This document shows, piece by piece, positions 43,158-50,473 of a stretch of DNA of 50,605 nucleotides; within the stretch, counting starts at the first letter, position 1; each line of letters begins with the position of its first letter. The position numbers and the translations under genes were made by a program. Location of the stretch: positions 1-50,605 of the forward strand of contig CASDWY010000028.1 in the NCBI GenBank assembly GCA_949284985.1, read 5' to 3'. The DNA is from an uncultured bacterium. GTDB taxonomy: Bacteria > Cyanobacteriota > Vampirovibrionia > Gastranaerophilales > Gastranaerophilaceae. The notes beneath the pieces were generated by a model. It worked only from the letters and a program-made list of their open reading frames with translations. It searched no databases and was not told the DNA's origin.

Positions 43158-43187
43158 TTGGTCAATTTTTTAAATTTAAGTTAGAAT
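43158..43187 (+). promoter_or_regulatory. Promoter giving a leaderless transcript
   Basis: TTGGTC (43158-43163), 18-bp spacer, TAGAAT (43182-43187). The ATG at 43195 lies seven bases past the -10, so it coincides with the expected RNA start. No Shine-Dalgarno sequence is seen. Confidence 0.5.
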
Positions 43188-43194
43188 AAACTAT

Positions 43195-44286
43195 ATGATA
43201 GATTATTCTAAAATTTTTGACATAGCACGTGACCTTTATGCTGAGGTATCTTATAAATCACGTAGTGGTAAAGCAATTGTACCTTTGCGTTATTTCTTTG
43301 AGCTTACATATAGATGTAATTTGGCTTGTCCTTATTGTTATGTTGGGTTGGATAGAAAAAAAGATGAACTTACTTTGCAAGAGTGGAAAAATATTATAAA
43401 TCAAATTCCATTTTATTCTTTTGTGACTTTGGTTGGTGGAGAACCGCTTGTTAGAAAAGATTTCCTTGATATTATGTTTGAGGTCTCAAAAAAAACATTA
43501 GGAAAATTTAATGTTGTAACTAATGGTGTTCTTATTACAGATGAAATAATAGATGCATTTATAAAAAGTCGAATGATGCTTTTGTCTGTTTCTTTAGACG
43601 GGTATGGAAAGAATCATGATATAAATCGAGGTTGTGAGGGGATTTGGGATAAAATTATTGATAATCTTGATAGATTGATGATAAAAAAATCTGAACATAA
43701 AAAATCTAAGCCAATGGTTGATATTAAAACAATATTGCTTGAGAATAATATGGATGATTTGCCCAAATTGTATAAATTAGCTTCTAAAATGGGTTTTGAT
43801 TTTTTTTCTGTATCTTTTTTGAGAAATAATAATCTTAAGCAAAATTCATGCTTAAGGGAGTCTTTTGACGAAGATTTTTGGGAAAAGGAATACCCTATTC
43901 AGCCTTATTTTGATTTAATGCACTTTGAAGAAGTTTATAAGGAACTTAAAGCTCTTTCAAAATCATCAAGGGTTAGAATCAGATATGCGCCTAAGTTTGA
44001 TGGTGGAGACGAGCTTGGAAAAATAAAGAAATTTTATACTTTGGGTGTTAATAAAAAAATTACGGATATTTATTATCCTTGTAAGTACCCTTATTCTAAT
44101 ATGATGATTAATCCGCAAGGAGATGTATATCCTTGTTTGGCACTTAAAATTGGTAATGTTAGGAAAACACCGTTACGAGAAGTTTTTAATTTACCTAAGT
44201 TTAGATGTTTCAGAAAAAATTTACAATGCTCAAAACTTTTTACCTCCTGTCAAATGTGCTGTGAGTTGAAAGTTAAGAACCTGTAA
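43195..44286 (+). CDS. Radical SAM/SPASM-type protein
   Basis: A 363-aa radical SAM enzyme. YRCNLACPYCYVG carries the cluster ligands and FVTLVGGEPLVRKDF the SAM contact. The C-terminus has PCKYPYSNMMINPQGDVYPC and a dense cysteine set (CSKLFTSCQMCCELK), which fits a SPASM domain with auxiliary [4Fe-4S] clusters. Such enzymes often modify peptides or act on membrane or cofactor substrates. No small precursor peptide is adjacent. It stands alone between a sugar kinase and a division gene. The start has no ribosome binding site, and the mRNA appears leaderless. Confidence 0.87.
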   Translation: MIDYSKIFDIARDLYAEVSYKSRSGKAIVPLRYFFELTYRCNLACPYCYVGLDRKKDELTLQEWKNIINQIPFYSFVTLVGGEPLVRKDFLDIMFEVSKKTLGKFNVVTNGVLITDEIIDAFIKSRMMLLSVSLDGYGKNHDINRGCEGIWDKIIDNLDRLMIKKSEHKKSKPMVDIKTILLENNMDDLPKLYKLASKMGFDFFSVSFLRNNNLKQNSCLRESFDEDFWEKEYPIQPYFDLMHFEEVYKELKALSKSSRVRIRYAPKFDGGDELGKIKKFYTLGVNKKITDIYYPCKYPYSNMMINPQGDVYPCLALKIGNVRKTPLREVFNLPKFRCFRKNLQCSKLFTSCQMCCELKVKNL

Positions 44287-44355
44287 TTGTTTGTTATTTG
44301 TTTGTTTTAAGTTTTGATGTTATAATACCAATATTCTGTGCTTAGGAGTGATTTT

Positions 44356-44763
44356 ATGACAAGCAAACCTCAGAGTAAGAAAAGTAAAAATAATAAGAAA
44401 AAACGTGAGTTCAAAATGCGATATTCATTTCTCACAGTTGTGCTTTTGGCGTGTCTTGTTCATGTTGGAGTAAGCGCATTTTATAATATATCTAAAACTA
44501 TAAATTATCAGGTAAAAATTCGTAAGATGGATCAGTTAAAAAATAAAGCTGCACAAGACAATATTAGACTTAAAGAGGAATTGGATAATTTTAATTCACT
44601 TGAAAGCTTAGAAGCAATAGCAAGAAACAACTTAAAGATGGCAGGTGAAGACGAAGTTTTGGTTATTATAAATAAAAAATCAGACCCAAAAATGCAGCCT
44701 CAGCAGCAAGAAAATACTGAAGCAAAAAATTTGCCTTTAAAAAAGCTTGAAAAAAAGCATTAA
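44356..44763 (+). CDS. FtsL/FtsB (DivIC)-like cell-division protein
   Basis: A 135-aa bitopic membrane protein. A strongly basic cytoplasmic tail (SKPQSKKSKNNKKKREFKMR) precedes one span (YSFLTVVLLACLVHVGVSAF). A periplasmic coiled coil (IRKMDQLKNKAAQDNIRLKEEL) and a conserved-looking LEAIARNNLKMAGEDEVLVI segment follow, as in septum-formation initiators. It would link early and late divisome proteins. The ATG at 44356 is chosen because TAGGAG lies nine bases upstream; an ATG six codons earlier lacks one. TATAAT lies at about 44323. Gene-level identity (FtsL or FtsB/DivIC) cannot be settled here. Confidence 0.8.
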   Translation: MTSKPQSKKSKNNKKKREFKMRYSFLTVVLLACLVHVGVSAFYNISKTINYQVKIRKMDQLKNKAAQDNIRLKEELDNFNSLESLEAIARNNLKMAGEDEVLVIINKKSDPKMQPQQQENTEAKNLPLKKLEKKH

Positions 44764-44771
44764 AATAAAAA

Positions 44772-44791
44772 TGTCTGCCATTTGGCAGACA
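44772..44791 (-). terminator. Terminator of the 51-aa gene
   Basis: TGTCTGCC and GGCAGACA (44772-44779, 44784-44791) form an 8-bp stem with a 4-nt loop. On the minus strand it is followed by five T and then ATTTTA, so it best fits the minus-strand small gene ending at 44860. Confidence 0.75.
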
Positions 44792-44859
44792 GAAGAGTTT
44801 ATTGTGTTAATATATCCCTAAATAAACACCACATACACCACTCAACGAGTGATAATCTT

Positions 44860-45015
44860 TTATTTTATAGCAATTAGCTTTGGATTGAAGCCGAGTTCTG
44901 CGTTGATCATTTTAGCGCTGGCAATTGCCATAGAGCGACGTTTTTTTGCCCCTCTTAAGATAAACTCTACTCCATCATTTATGTTACTGCTTGCTGTTTT
45001 TATTTTTTTTAACAT
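44860..45015 (-). CDS. Small basic protein, function unknown
   Basis: A 51-aa protein found by reading the minus strand of the gap between the FtsL-like gene and rpaB. It begins MLKKIKTASSNINDGVEFIL, is rich in Lys and Arg (GAKKRRS), and ends MINAELGFNPKLIAIK. AAGGGG lies seven bases before the ATG, and a good terminator follows the stop. It has no Cys or membrane span. It is probably helical and could bind nucleic acid or ribosomes, judging only from charge. The opposite strand has a 75-codon open frame that is hydrophobic and lacks a ribosome binding site. Confidence 0.7.
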   Translation of the reverse strand: MLKKIKTASSNINDGVEFILRGAKKRRSMAIASAKMINAELGFNPKLIAIK

Positions 45016-45120
45016 CTTGAACCCCTTAGCTTGTATTTTTTATATCGGTTCAATTTTTAATAACTTTAAAATTTAGAGTAAAATGTTACAAAGGTTAATA
45101 TAAAAATGAAAGTAAGTATA

Positions 45121-45156
45121 AAAAAAAGGTTTCTAAGAAATTAGAAACCTTTTTTT
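45121..45156. terminator. Terminator of rpaB
   Basis: Sixteen-base perfect stem (45121-45136 with 45141-45156) around GAAA, with A/T-rich ends on both strands, 15 bases past the rpaB stop. Confidence 0.9.
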
Positions 45157-45171
45157 TGAAAGTAAATTTAC

Positions 45172-45924
45172 TTATGAAATTCTTTGGAACATATACCCAA
45201 TGCCACGAGCAGTTAAGATGAGTTCCGGGTTTGTCGGATCTTGTTCAAGTTTTGAACGCAGTCTTGAGATATGAACATCTACAACACGTGTGTCAATTCT
45301 ATGATCAGCAGGATAAGCCCAAACATGCTGCAAAATTTCGTTTCTTGAGTAAGCTTGACCTGAGTTATTAACTAATAATTCAAGTAAGCTAAACTCCATA
45401 CCCGTTAAGCGAATTCTTTCATTTTTTCTGAAAACTTGTCTTCTTGCAGTGTCAATTTTAATTTGTCCTGTAGTAATAACATTTTTAGCAACTTTTCCGC
45501 CAACAGGAGCTGCAACTTCACGACTAGAAGTTCTTCTTAATACTGCTTTAACGCGAGCTTCTAGTTCTTTAGGACTAAAAGGTTTAATTACATAATCATC
45601 AGCCCCAAGTTCAAGACCTGTGATTCTTTCTGAAACATCTCCAAGTGCAGTTAATATAATTATTGGAACGTCAGAATTACGTCTAATTTCTCTTGTAACG
45701 CCATATCCGTCAGTTTTTGGCATCATTACATCGAGAATCACTAAGTCAGGATTGTGTTTATTAAATTGGGCAATAGCTTCTTCGCCGTCAGCTGCTGTAA
45801 TAACATCGTAACCAATCATTTTAAGGCGAGTTTCAAGAATTCTTCTAATACTAGCTTCATCATCGGCTACAAGAATTTTTTGGCGTGATTCGAGTTGTTC
45901 TGCTGTGTCGGTGTTTGTTGTCAT
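45172..45924 (-). CDS. rpaB: OmpR-type response regulator, RpaB orthologue
   Basis: A 250-aa two-domain regulator. The receiver has ILVADDEASIRRILETRLKM, the phospho-acceptor Asp65 in ILDVMMPKTDGYG, and LELGADDYVIKPFSPKELEA. The winged-helix domain has ERIRLTGMEFSLLELLV and DTRVVDVHISRLRSKLEQDP. The whole chain reads like cyanobacterial RpaB (Ycf27), a regulator of photosynthesis and high-light genes that binds HLR1 sites. In an apparently non-photosynthetic genome its targets must differ; two perfect HLR1 matches in this window are candidates. The partner kinase (NblS/Hik33 in Cyanobacteria) is not in the window. It is a single gene with its own terminator, divergent from lpd. Confidence 0.9.
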   Translation of the reverse strand: MTTNTDTAEQLESRQKILVADDEASIRRILETRLKMIGYDVITAADGEEAIAQFNKHNPDLVILDVMMPKTDGYGVTREIRRNSDVPIIILTALGDVSERITGLELGADDYVIKPFSPKELEARVKAVLRRTSSREVAAPVGGKVAKNVITTGQIKIDTARRQVFRKNERIRLTGMEFSLLELLVNNSGQAYSRNEILQHVWAYPADHRIDTRVVDVHISRLRSKLEQDPTNPELILTARGIGYMFQRIS

Positions 45925-46063
45925 TGTCTTTCCCTTCTTCCGTATTAATTATTGATTTATGTATATTTTTTACTAATTGTTTCTGAATATTAAAAAATAT
46001 ATATTTTCTTATAGATATATTACCACAATGTAATGAAAATTAACAAGTTTTTTTTTATAAATT

Positions 46064-46072
46064 TGATATAAT
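46064..46072 (+). promoter_or_regulatory. Extended -10 giving a leaderless lpd transcript
   Basis: TGATATAAT (TG at 46064-46065, TATAAT at 46067-46072) lies six bases before the lpd ATG at 46079, separated only by T. A start seven bases past the -10 is the A of ATG. No Shine-Dalgarno sequence is present. Confidence 0.55.
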
Positions 46073-46078
46073 TTTTTT

Positions 46079-47440
46079 ATGGAGAGAAAAATTTACGAAT
46101 ATGGAATATTAGGTGGTGGACCTGCTGGTTATACTCTGGCTTTGAAGTTAGCTATGAGCGGGGCTTGTGTTGTTCTATTTGAAAAAGAAAATCTGGGAGG
46201 AACATGCCTTAATAAAGGTTGCATTCCAACAAAGTCAATACTTTATAATACAAATTTAATTTATAAAACAAGAACTTTGACAAAATTTGGAATTAATATT
46301 GATGCTTCGGGGTTAGATTTTTCTAAAATAATTGAAAACAAAAATAATACCGTAGAAAAATTAAATAAGTCTTTAGGCTTGCTTTTAAAAAGTTATGATA
46401 TTGAGATAATTAAAGAGGAAGTTATAAGTTTTGAGCAGGGAAGAATTAATACAACTGATGCTCAATACGAGTGTAAAAAAATTATACTCGCTACAGGGAC
46501 GATTCCTGCAAAAATTCCTGGATTGGAAACTAATAATAAGACGATTTTTAATTCTGATGGGATATTAAATTTAGTTAGGTTGCCTGAGTCAGTAGCGATA
46601 ATAGGCTCAGGAGCGATTGGAATAGAATGGAGTCGTATATTTTCTGACCTTGGTTTAGAAGTAACGTTAATAGAAGCTCAAAAAAATATTTTACCTTTAG
46701 CTGATATAGATGTTTCATTAAGGGTGGAGAGACTTTTAAAGAAGAAAAGGGTTAAAGTAGAAAAGAATGTTACAGTGACTAAAATTGATGGAAGTAAATT
46801 GTTACTTTCTGACGGAAAAGAGATAACTTCCAATATTGTACTTGTTGCAATAGGTCGCAGCCCAATTATGCCTGAACATAATTTAGAGTTTAATTATGAT
46901 GGAAAGTTTTTGGCAGTTGATGAAAAATTTATGACTAATGTAGACGACATCTATGCGATAGGTGATCTGAATGGATTATCTTTGTTGGCGCATAGTGCGG
47001 CTCATCAAGCTGTTGAGCTTGCTGATTATTTTTTGAAAGGGAAAATGCCTGAGTTTTTTAAAAAGGATATTCCATCTGTTGTTTACGGAACGCCTAAGGT
47101 TGCTTGGTTTGGTGTGACAGAGCAAACTCTTGAAAAAAATAATGCAGATTATAAAAAGGTTTTGTTTCCTATTTCTGCAATTGGGAAATCACATACGGAT
47201 GATGAGATAGATGGATTTGTTAAAATTCTTGTGCAAAATGAAAAAATACTGGGAGTGTCAATAATTGCGCCGGAGGCCGCATCTATGTTAATGCAGTTTA
47301 TGATAGCAAAAGCTAATAATTTACCCTATAAAGCTATTTTAAATACCATTTTCCCTCATCCAACGTTTTCTGAAGCGGTTAATGAAGCTGTTTTAGCCAT
47401 TGATAATCAATCTTTGTGTTTACCAAAAGGAAAAAATTAA
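46079..47440 (+). CDS. lpd: Dihydrolipoyl dehydrogenase
   Basis: A 453-aa flavoprotein disulfide reductase. It has the FAD-binding ILGGGPAGYTLALKLAMSG, the redox pair GGTCLNKGCIPTKS, the NAD fold AIIGSGAIGIEWSRIF, and the C-terminal catalytic His in FPHPTFSEA. It reoxidises lipoamide in 2-oxoacid dehydrogenase or glycine cleavage complexes. The other complex subunits are not in the window, but lipA follows at once, so this is a lipoate pair. The mRNA appears leaderless. Confidence 0.94.
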   Translation: MERKIYEYGILGGGPAGYTLALKLAMSGACVVLFEKENLGGTCLNKGCIPTKSILYNTNLIYKTRTLTKFGINIDASGLDFSKIIENKNNTVEKLNKSLGLLLKSYDIEIIKEEVISFEQGRINTTDAQYECKKIILATGTIPAKIPGLETNNKTIFNSDGILNLVRLPESVAIIGSGAIGIEWSRIFSDLGLEVTLIEAQKNILPLADIDVSLRVERLLKKKRVKVEKNVTVTKIDGSKLLLSDGKEITSNIVLVAIGRSPIMPEHNLEFNYDGKFLAVDEKFMTNVDDIYAIGDLNGLSLLAHSAAHQAVELADYFLKGKMPEFFKKDIPSVVYGTPKVAWFGVTEQTLEKNNADYKKVLFPISAIGKSHTDDEIDGFVKILVQNEKILGVSIIAPEAASMLMQFMIAKANNLPYKAILNTIFPHPTFSEAVNEAVLAIDNQSLCLPKGKN

Positions 47441-47441
47441 T

Positions 47442-48305
47442 ATGCGATTGCCTGATTATTTAAAGCGAGGGATTGTTGATACAGAAAAAACAAAAAAAGT
47501 TCGTGCACTTTTAAAACAATACTGTTTGCATACAATTTGCGAGTCTGGTCGTTGTCCTAATAAAGCAGAGTGTTATTCTCATAATACGGCAAGTTTTTTA
47601 ATAATGGGCGATGTTTGTACAAGAAATTGCAGATATTGTAATGTAAAAACAGGCAAACCCTTACAAATAGATGAAAATGAACCGCAAAAGCTTGCAGAAA
47701 CGATTAAAGCTTTGGACTTAAAATATGCAGTAATAACATCTGTTACCAGAGATGATTTACAGGATGGTGGGGCAGAGCATTTTGCTAAAACAATCAAGGC
47801 AATTAAAAATTTAGTTTGTAATATTAAAGTAGAAGTTTTGGTGCCGGATTTTAAAGGGGATAAAGATGCTGTGGATAAAGTTTTGTCTGCAGAGCCGGAT
47901 GTATTTAATCATAATATTGAAGTTGTTCCGTCGTTATATAAAATTGCTCGCCCACAAGGAAGTTTTCAGCGAGCGATTGATGTTTTGTCTTATGCTAAAA
48001 TGCAACGACCGAATATGCCTATAAAAACAGGCATGATGATTGGTTTAGGTGAAACGAAACAAGAAATTATTGAAGTGCTTGAAAAATTAAATTCTATAGG
48101 TTGTGATATTGTTACAATTGGTCAGTATATGCAACCATCAAAAGCACATATGGAAGTAAAAAAATATTATACTTTGCAGGAATATGACGAGTTAAGAGAT
48201 ATTGCAAAAAAAATAGGAATAAAAGCCCCTGTTTTTGCTCCTTTGGTGCGAAGTTCTTACAATGCATGTCTTGCGCTTGAGCAGCTTGAGAATGGTATTG
48301 AATAA
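47442..48305 (+). CDS. lipA: Lipoyl synthase
   Basis: A 287-aa radical SAM enzyme that inserts two sulfurs into octanoyl groups. The auxiliary cluster motif CESGRCPNKAEC (with an earlier Cys) and the radical motif CTRNCRYC are present, as are VTSVTRDDLQDGGAEHF and the C-terminal VRSSYNA, whose Ser ligates the auxiliary cluster. The ATG at 47442 gives the standard start RLPDYLKRG; a longer frame from 47400 overlaps lpd and is rejected. It begins one base after the lpd stop, with AAAAGG upstream. Confidence 0.95.
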   Translation: MRLPDYLKRGIVDTEKTKKVRALLKQYCLHTICESGRCPNKAECYSHNTASFLIMGDVCTRNCRYCNVKTGKPLQIDENEPQKLAETIKALDLKYAVITSVTRDDLQDGGAEHFAKTIKAIKNLVCNIKVEVLVPDFKGDKDAVDKVLSAEPDVFNHNIEVVPSLYKIARPQGSFQRAIDVLSYAKMQRPNMPIKTGMMIGLGETKQEIIEVLEKLNSIGCDIVTIGQYMQPSKAHMEVKKYYTLQEYDELRDIAKKIGIKAPVFAPLVRSSYNACLALEQLENGIE

Positions 48306-48425
48306 TTTTTAGTATAAAGCGACAATTTATTATAAAAGAACATATTTATATTGTTGATATTTTAATATTAAAAGGTTTTGAGTGTTCACAAATGTTAATC
48401 TTGTAATAAAAAACTTTGATTAACG

Positions 48426-48454
48426 TTGACATCGGGCTTTGCTTGTAGTGTAAT
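48426..48454 (+). promoter_or_regulatory. Promoter of rpsL-rpsG
   Basis: TTGACA (48426-48431), 17-bp spacer, TGTAAT (48449-48454). The expected start near 48461 gives a leader of about 115 bases. The remainder of 48306-48425 shows nothing else of note. Confidence 0.85.
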
Positions 48455-48459
48455 TTATA

Positions 48460-48508
48460 TTACCGTAGAAGATAGTATCTTTTGTGCTGAAAAGATGTTT
48501 TGCGGTAA
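48460..48508 (+). promoter_or_regulatory. Structured leader of rpsL
   Basis: TTACCG (48460-48465) pairs with CGGTAA (48503-48508) and encloses AAGAT/ATCTT (48469-48481) and a weaker AAAA/TTTT helix, a possible three-way junction at the very 5' end of the mRNA. A further TCAAG/CTTGA hairpin follows near 48517-48536. Confidence 0.4.
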
Positions 48509-48575
48509 ATAACCCATCAAGACTTTTTAGCCTTGAAAAAACAGATAATAACACTTTGAAATAAAGGAGTATTTA

Positions 48576-48950
48576 ATGCCTACAATAGCACAATTAGTTA
48601 GAAAAGAGCGTAAAAAACTAACTGACAAAACAAAATCACCGGCTTTGGTAAATTGTCCGCAAAAACGTGGCGTTTGCACAAGGGTTTATACAACAACTCC
48701 TAAAAAGCCGAATTCAGCTCTTAGAAAAGTTGCAAGGGTTAGACTTACAAATGGATTTGAAGTTACTTCTTATATCCCTGGAATTGGTCATAACTTGCAA
48801 GAGCACTCTGTTGTTTTAATTAGAGGCGGCAGGGTAAAAGATCTTCCTGGTGTTCGTTATCACATTGTTAGAGGAACATTAGATTCTGCAGGTGTTGCGA
48901 ATAGAAATCAAGCAAGATCAAAATACGGTGCAAAAAAACCTAAAAAATAG
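48576..48950 (+). CDS. rpsL: Ribosomal protein S12
   Basis: A 124-aa S12. It has [14 protein letters not shown] at the start, the decoding-site loop [18 protein letters not shown] and the second loop [11 protein letters not shown]. It contributes to codon-anticodon checking in the 30S subunit. The lysine where streptomycin-resistance changes occur in other bacteria is the normal residue. AAAGGAG precedes the ATG. It is transcribed with rpsG. Confidence 0.98.
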   Translation: MPTIAQLVRKERKKLTDKTKSPALVNCPQKRGVCTRVYTTTPKKPNSALRKVARVRLTNGFEVTSYIPGIGHNLQEHSVVLIRGGRVKDLPGVRYHIVRGTLDSAGVANRNQARSKYGAKKPKK

Positions 48951-48953
48951 GTT

Positions 48954-48988
48954 TTAAGCCTAGGGTGCGTTTAAGATAACCGGCTTAA
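48954..48988 (+). promoter_or_regulatory. Hairpin between rpsL and rpsG
   Basis: TTAAGCC (48954-48960) pairs with GGCTTAA (48982-48988) across 21 bases. It lies in the 104-base rpsL-rpsG gap, where S7 autoregulates in E. coli. No T-run follows, so it is not a terminator. Confidence 0.45.
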
Positions 48989-49054
48989 GCGTGTTAGCCC
49001 AATACGGTCCTCAATATAGAGTAAGACATTTGAAAAAGGAAAAGGAAATTAAAC

Positions 49055-49525
49055 ATGTCAAGACGTAATAAACCGGCAAGAAGAATCCCCGCAGCAGATC
49101 CTGTATATGGTAGCGTGGATGTTGCTAAATTCATTAATAGACTAATGAGACGTGGTAAAAGATCAGTTGCTGAAAAAATCTTTTACTCAACTATGGATAA
49201 TATAAAAGAAAAAACAAAAGAAGAAGCTACTGACGTATTTAAAAAAGCTTTAACAAACGTTATTCCTTTATTGGAAGTTAAAGCTAGACGTATAGGTGGT
49301 TCAACTTATCAAGTACCTATCGAAGTTAAGGCAGATAGAGGTATGGCACTTGGAACAAGCTGGATAATTGAATCTGCTAAAAAACGTAGCGGCAAATCAA
49401 TGATTGAAAAATTAACTAATGAAATTCTTGATGCTGCTAATGGTTCTGGCGCATCTGTTAAAAAGCGTGAAGATACCCACAAAATGGCAGAAGCAAATAA
49501 AGCTTTCGCTCATTACAGATACTAA
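49055..49525 (+). CDS. rpsG: Ribosomal protein S7
   Basis: A 156-aa S7. It has SRRNKPARRIPAADPVYGSV, FINRLMRRGKRSVAEKIFY, VIPLLEVKARRIGGSTYQVP and the C-terminal KREDTHKMAEANKAFAHYRY. It nucleates assembly of the 30S head and may repress its own operon. AAAAGGAAA lies upstream. A terminator and an opposing prepilin gene follow, so fusA and tuf are not in their usual places after it. Confidence 0.98.
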   Translation: MSRRNKPARRIPAADPVYGSVDVAKFINRLMRRGKRSVAEKIFYSTMDNIKEKTKEEATDVFKKALTNVIPLLEVKARRIGGSTYQVPIEVKADRGMALGTSWIIESAKKRSGKSMIEKLTNEILDAANGSGASVKKREDTHKMAEANKAFAHYRY

Positions 49526-49544
49526 TTGTAAAAATAAATACTTT

Positions 49545-49574
49545 AAAATCGGTTGCGTTGAGCGACCGATTTTT
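49545..49574 (+). terminator. Terminator after rpsG
   Basis: AAAATCGGT (49545-49553) pairs with ACCGATTTT (49565-49573), followed by TGTTT. Confidence 0.85.
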
Positions 49575-49606
49575 GTTTAAATATTAAGTTAAAAAGATTC
49601 AAGTTT

Positions 49607-50473
49607 TTAGTAATTCATCGCATCTTCTTCTAGGACACGCCCTGCACAGTATTTTCCTCCATATTCTCCTTTGTTAACATTTTCCGTTGTGCATTTTTGG
49701 TTATTTTTCCAGTAACTGCTTTCACCACCGCCATATGAAACATTAATATTTAATTTTGAACCTGCTGGCACAACTAAACCTTGCGGAAGACCTCTTGATG
49801 ATTCATCTTCATGGTCTGTTATTTTGAAAAGAAATTGATCTCGACCTAGTTTATTAGGTCCTTTGAACCCATTTACATCTATATTATAAGTGTAGGTAGC
49901 ATTTCCTACAGAACTTATAATCATTCCATCATTAGTAATAAAAGAAGAGCCACCATAGTAATAGTTTCCTTTTGCTGTAGAGAGGTTATTTTTAATTTTT
50001 TTACATATTTCATCAGTTGAGCCCGTGTAGCACAGTTTATTAATTTTGAACTGTTTAGAGAGAAGATATGTCCGCTTGTTCCCAATCGTTCCATTAAACT
50101 CCTGCCCCTCAATGTTTGTTACGTCACTAACCCAATGCCCATCGCTATCATAGTATCTTTCATAATACCACCCTGCGCAATCAAAATCTCCTGATGGACA
50201 GCCTTGAGTAATAGGAATCATCTTCATAGCATTTTGAAGTTGAGAGTAGGCTTTTTTAAGCCCGACAACATAGGTGTGTTTTTGGTATTCAGATATTAAA
50301 GACGGTATAGTTAAAGCAGCAATAACGCCGATAATAGTTAGAGTAATCAAGGTTTCAGCAAGCGTAAAAGCAGCTTTTTTTAGGCTAAACTTATTATATT
50401 TAATAAGTTTTTGATTTACAGCCACTGTAAAAGCTGTTTTAGTTCCGCTAGTGATATAACTGTCAAAGTTCAT
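49607..50473 (-). CDS. Type IV pilin-like prepilin with cysteine-rich C-domain
   Basis: A 288-aa prepilin. The leader is long (about 34 residues, with Lys-rich KYNKFSLKK), followed by AAFTLAETLITLTIIGVIAA, the processing motif and N-terminal helix, with Ala before the predicted cut instead of Gly. The C-terminal domain has six or more Cys (CPSGDFDC, CYTGSTDEIC, CTTEN, KYCAG), likely disulfides in a surface pilin head, and a Gly/Tyr-rich middle (GNYYYGGSS). GGAGG lies six bases before the ATG. It is close to the truncated gene at 1-143 in both start and leader. A minor pilin, pseudopilin or adhesin are all possible; assembly genes are not in the window. Confidence 0.9.
   Translation of the reverse strand: MNFDSYITSGTKTAFTVAVNQKLIKYNKFSLKKAAFTLAETLITLTIIGVIAALTIPSLISEYQKHTYVVGLKKAYSQLQNAMKMIPITQGCPSGDFDCAGWYYERYYDSDGHWVSDVTNIEGQEFNGTIGNKRTYLLSKQFKINKLCYTGSTDEICKKIKNNLSTAKGNYYYGGSSFITNDGMIISSVGNATYTYNIDVNGFKGPNKLGRDQFLFKITDHEDESSRGLPQGLVVPAGSKLNINVSYGGGESSYWKNNQKCTTENVNKGEYGGKYCAGRVLEEDAMNY

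Noticed and set aside
44849-45076. 75-codon hydrophobic ORF on the plus strand
   Set aside because: It lacks a ribosome binding site and lies opposite the better supported 51-aa minus-strand gene.
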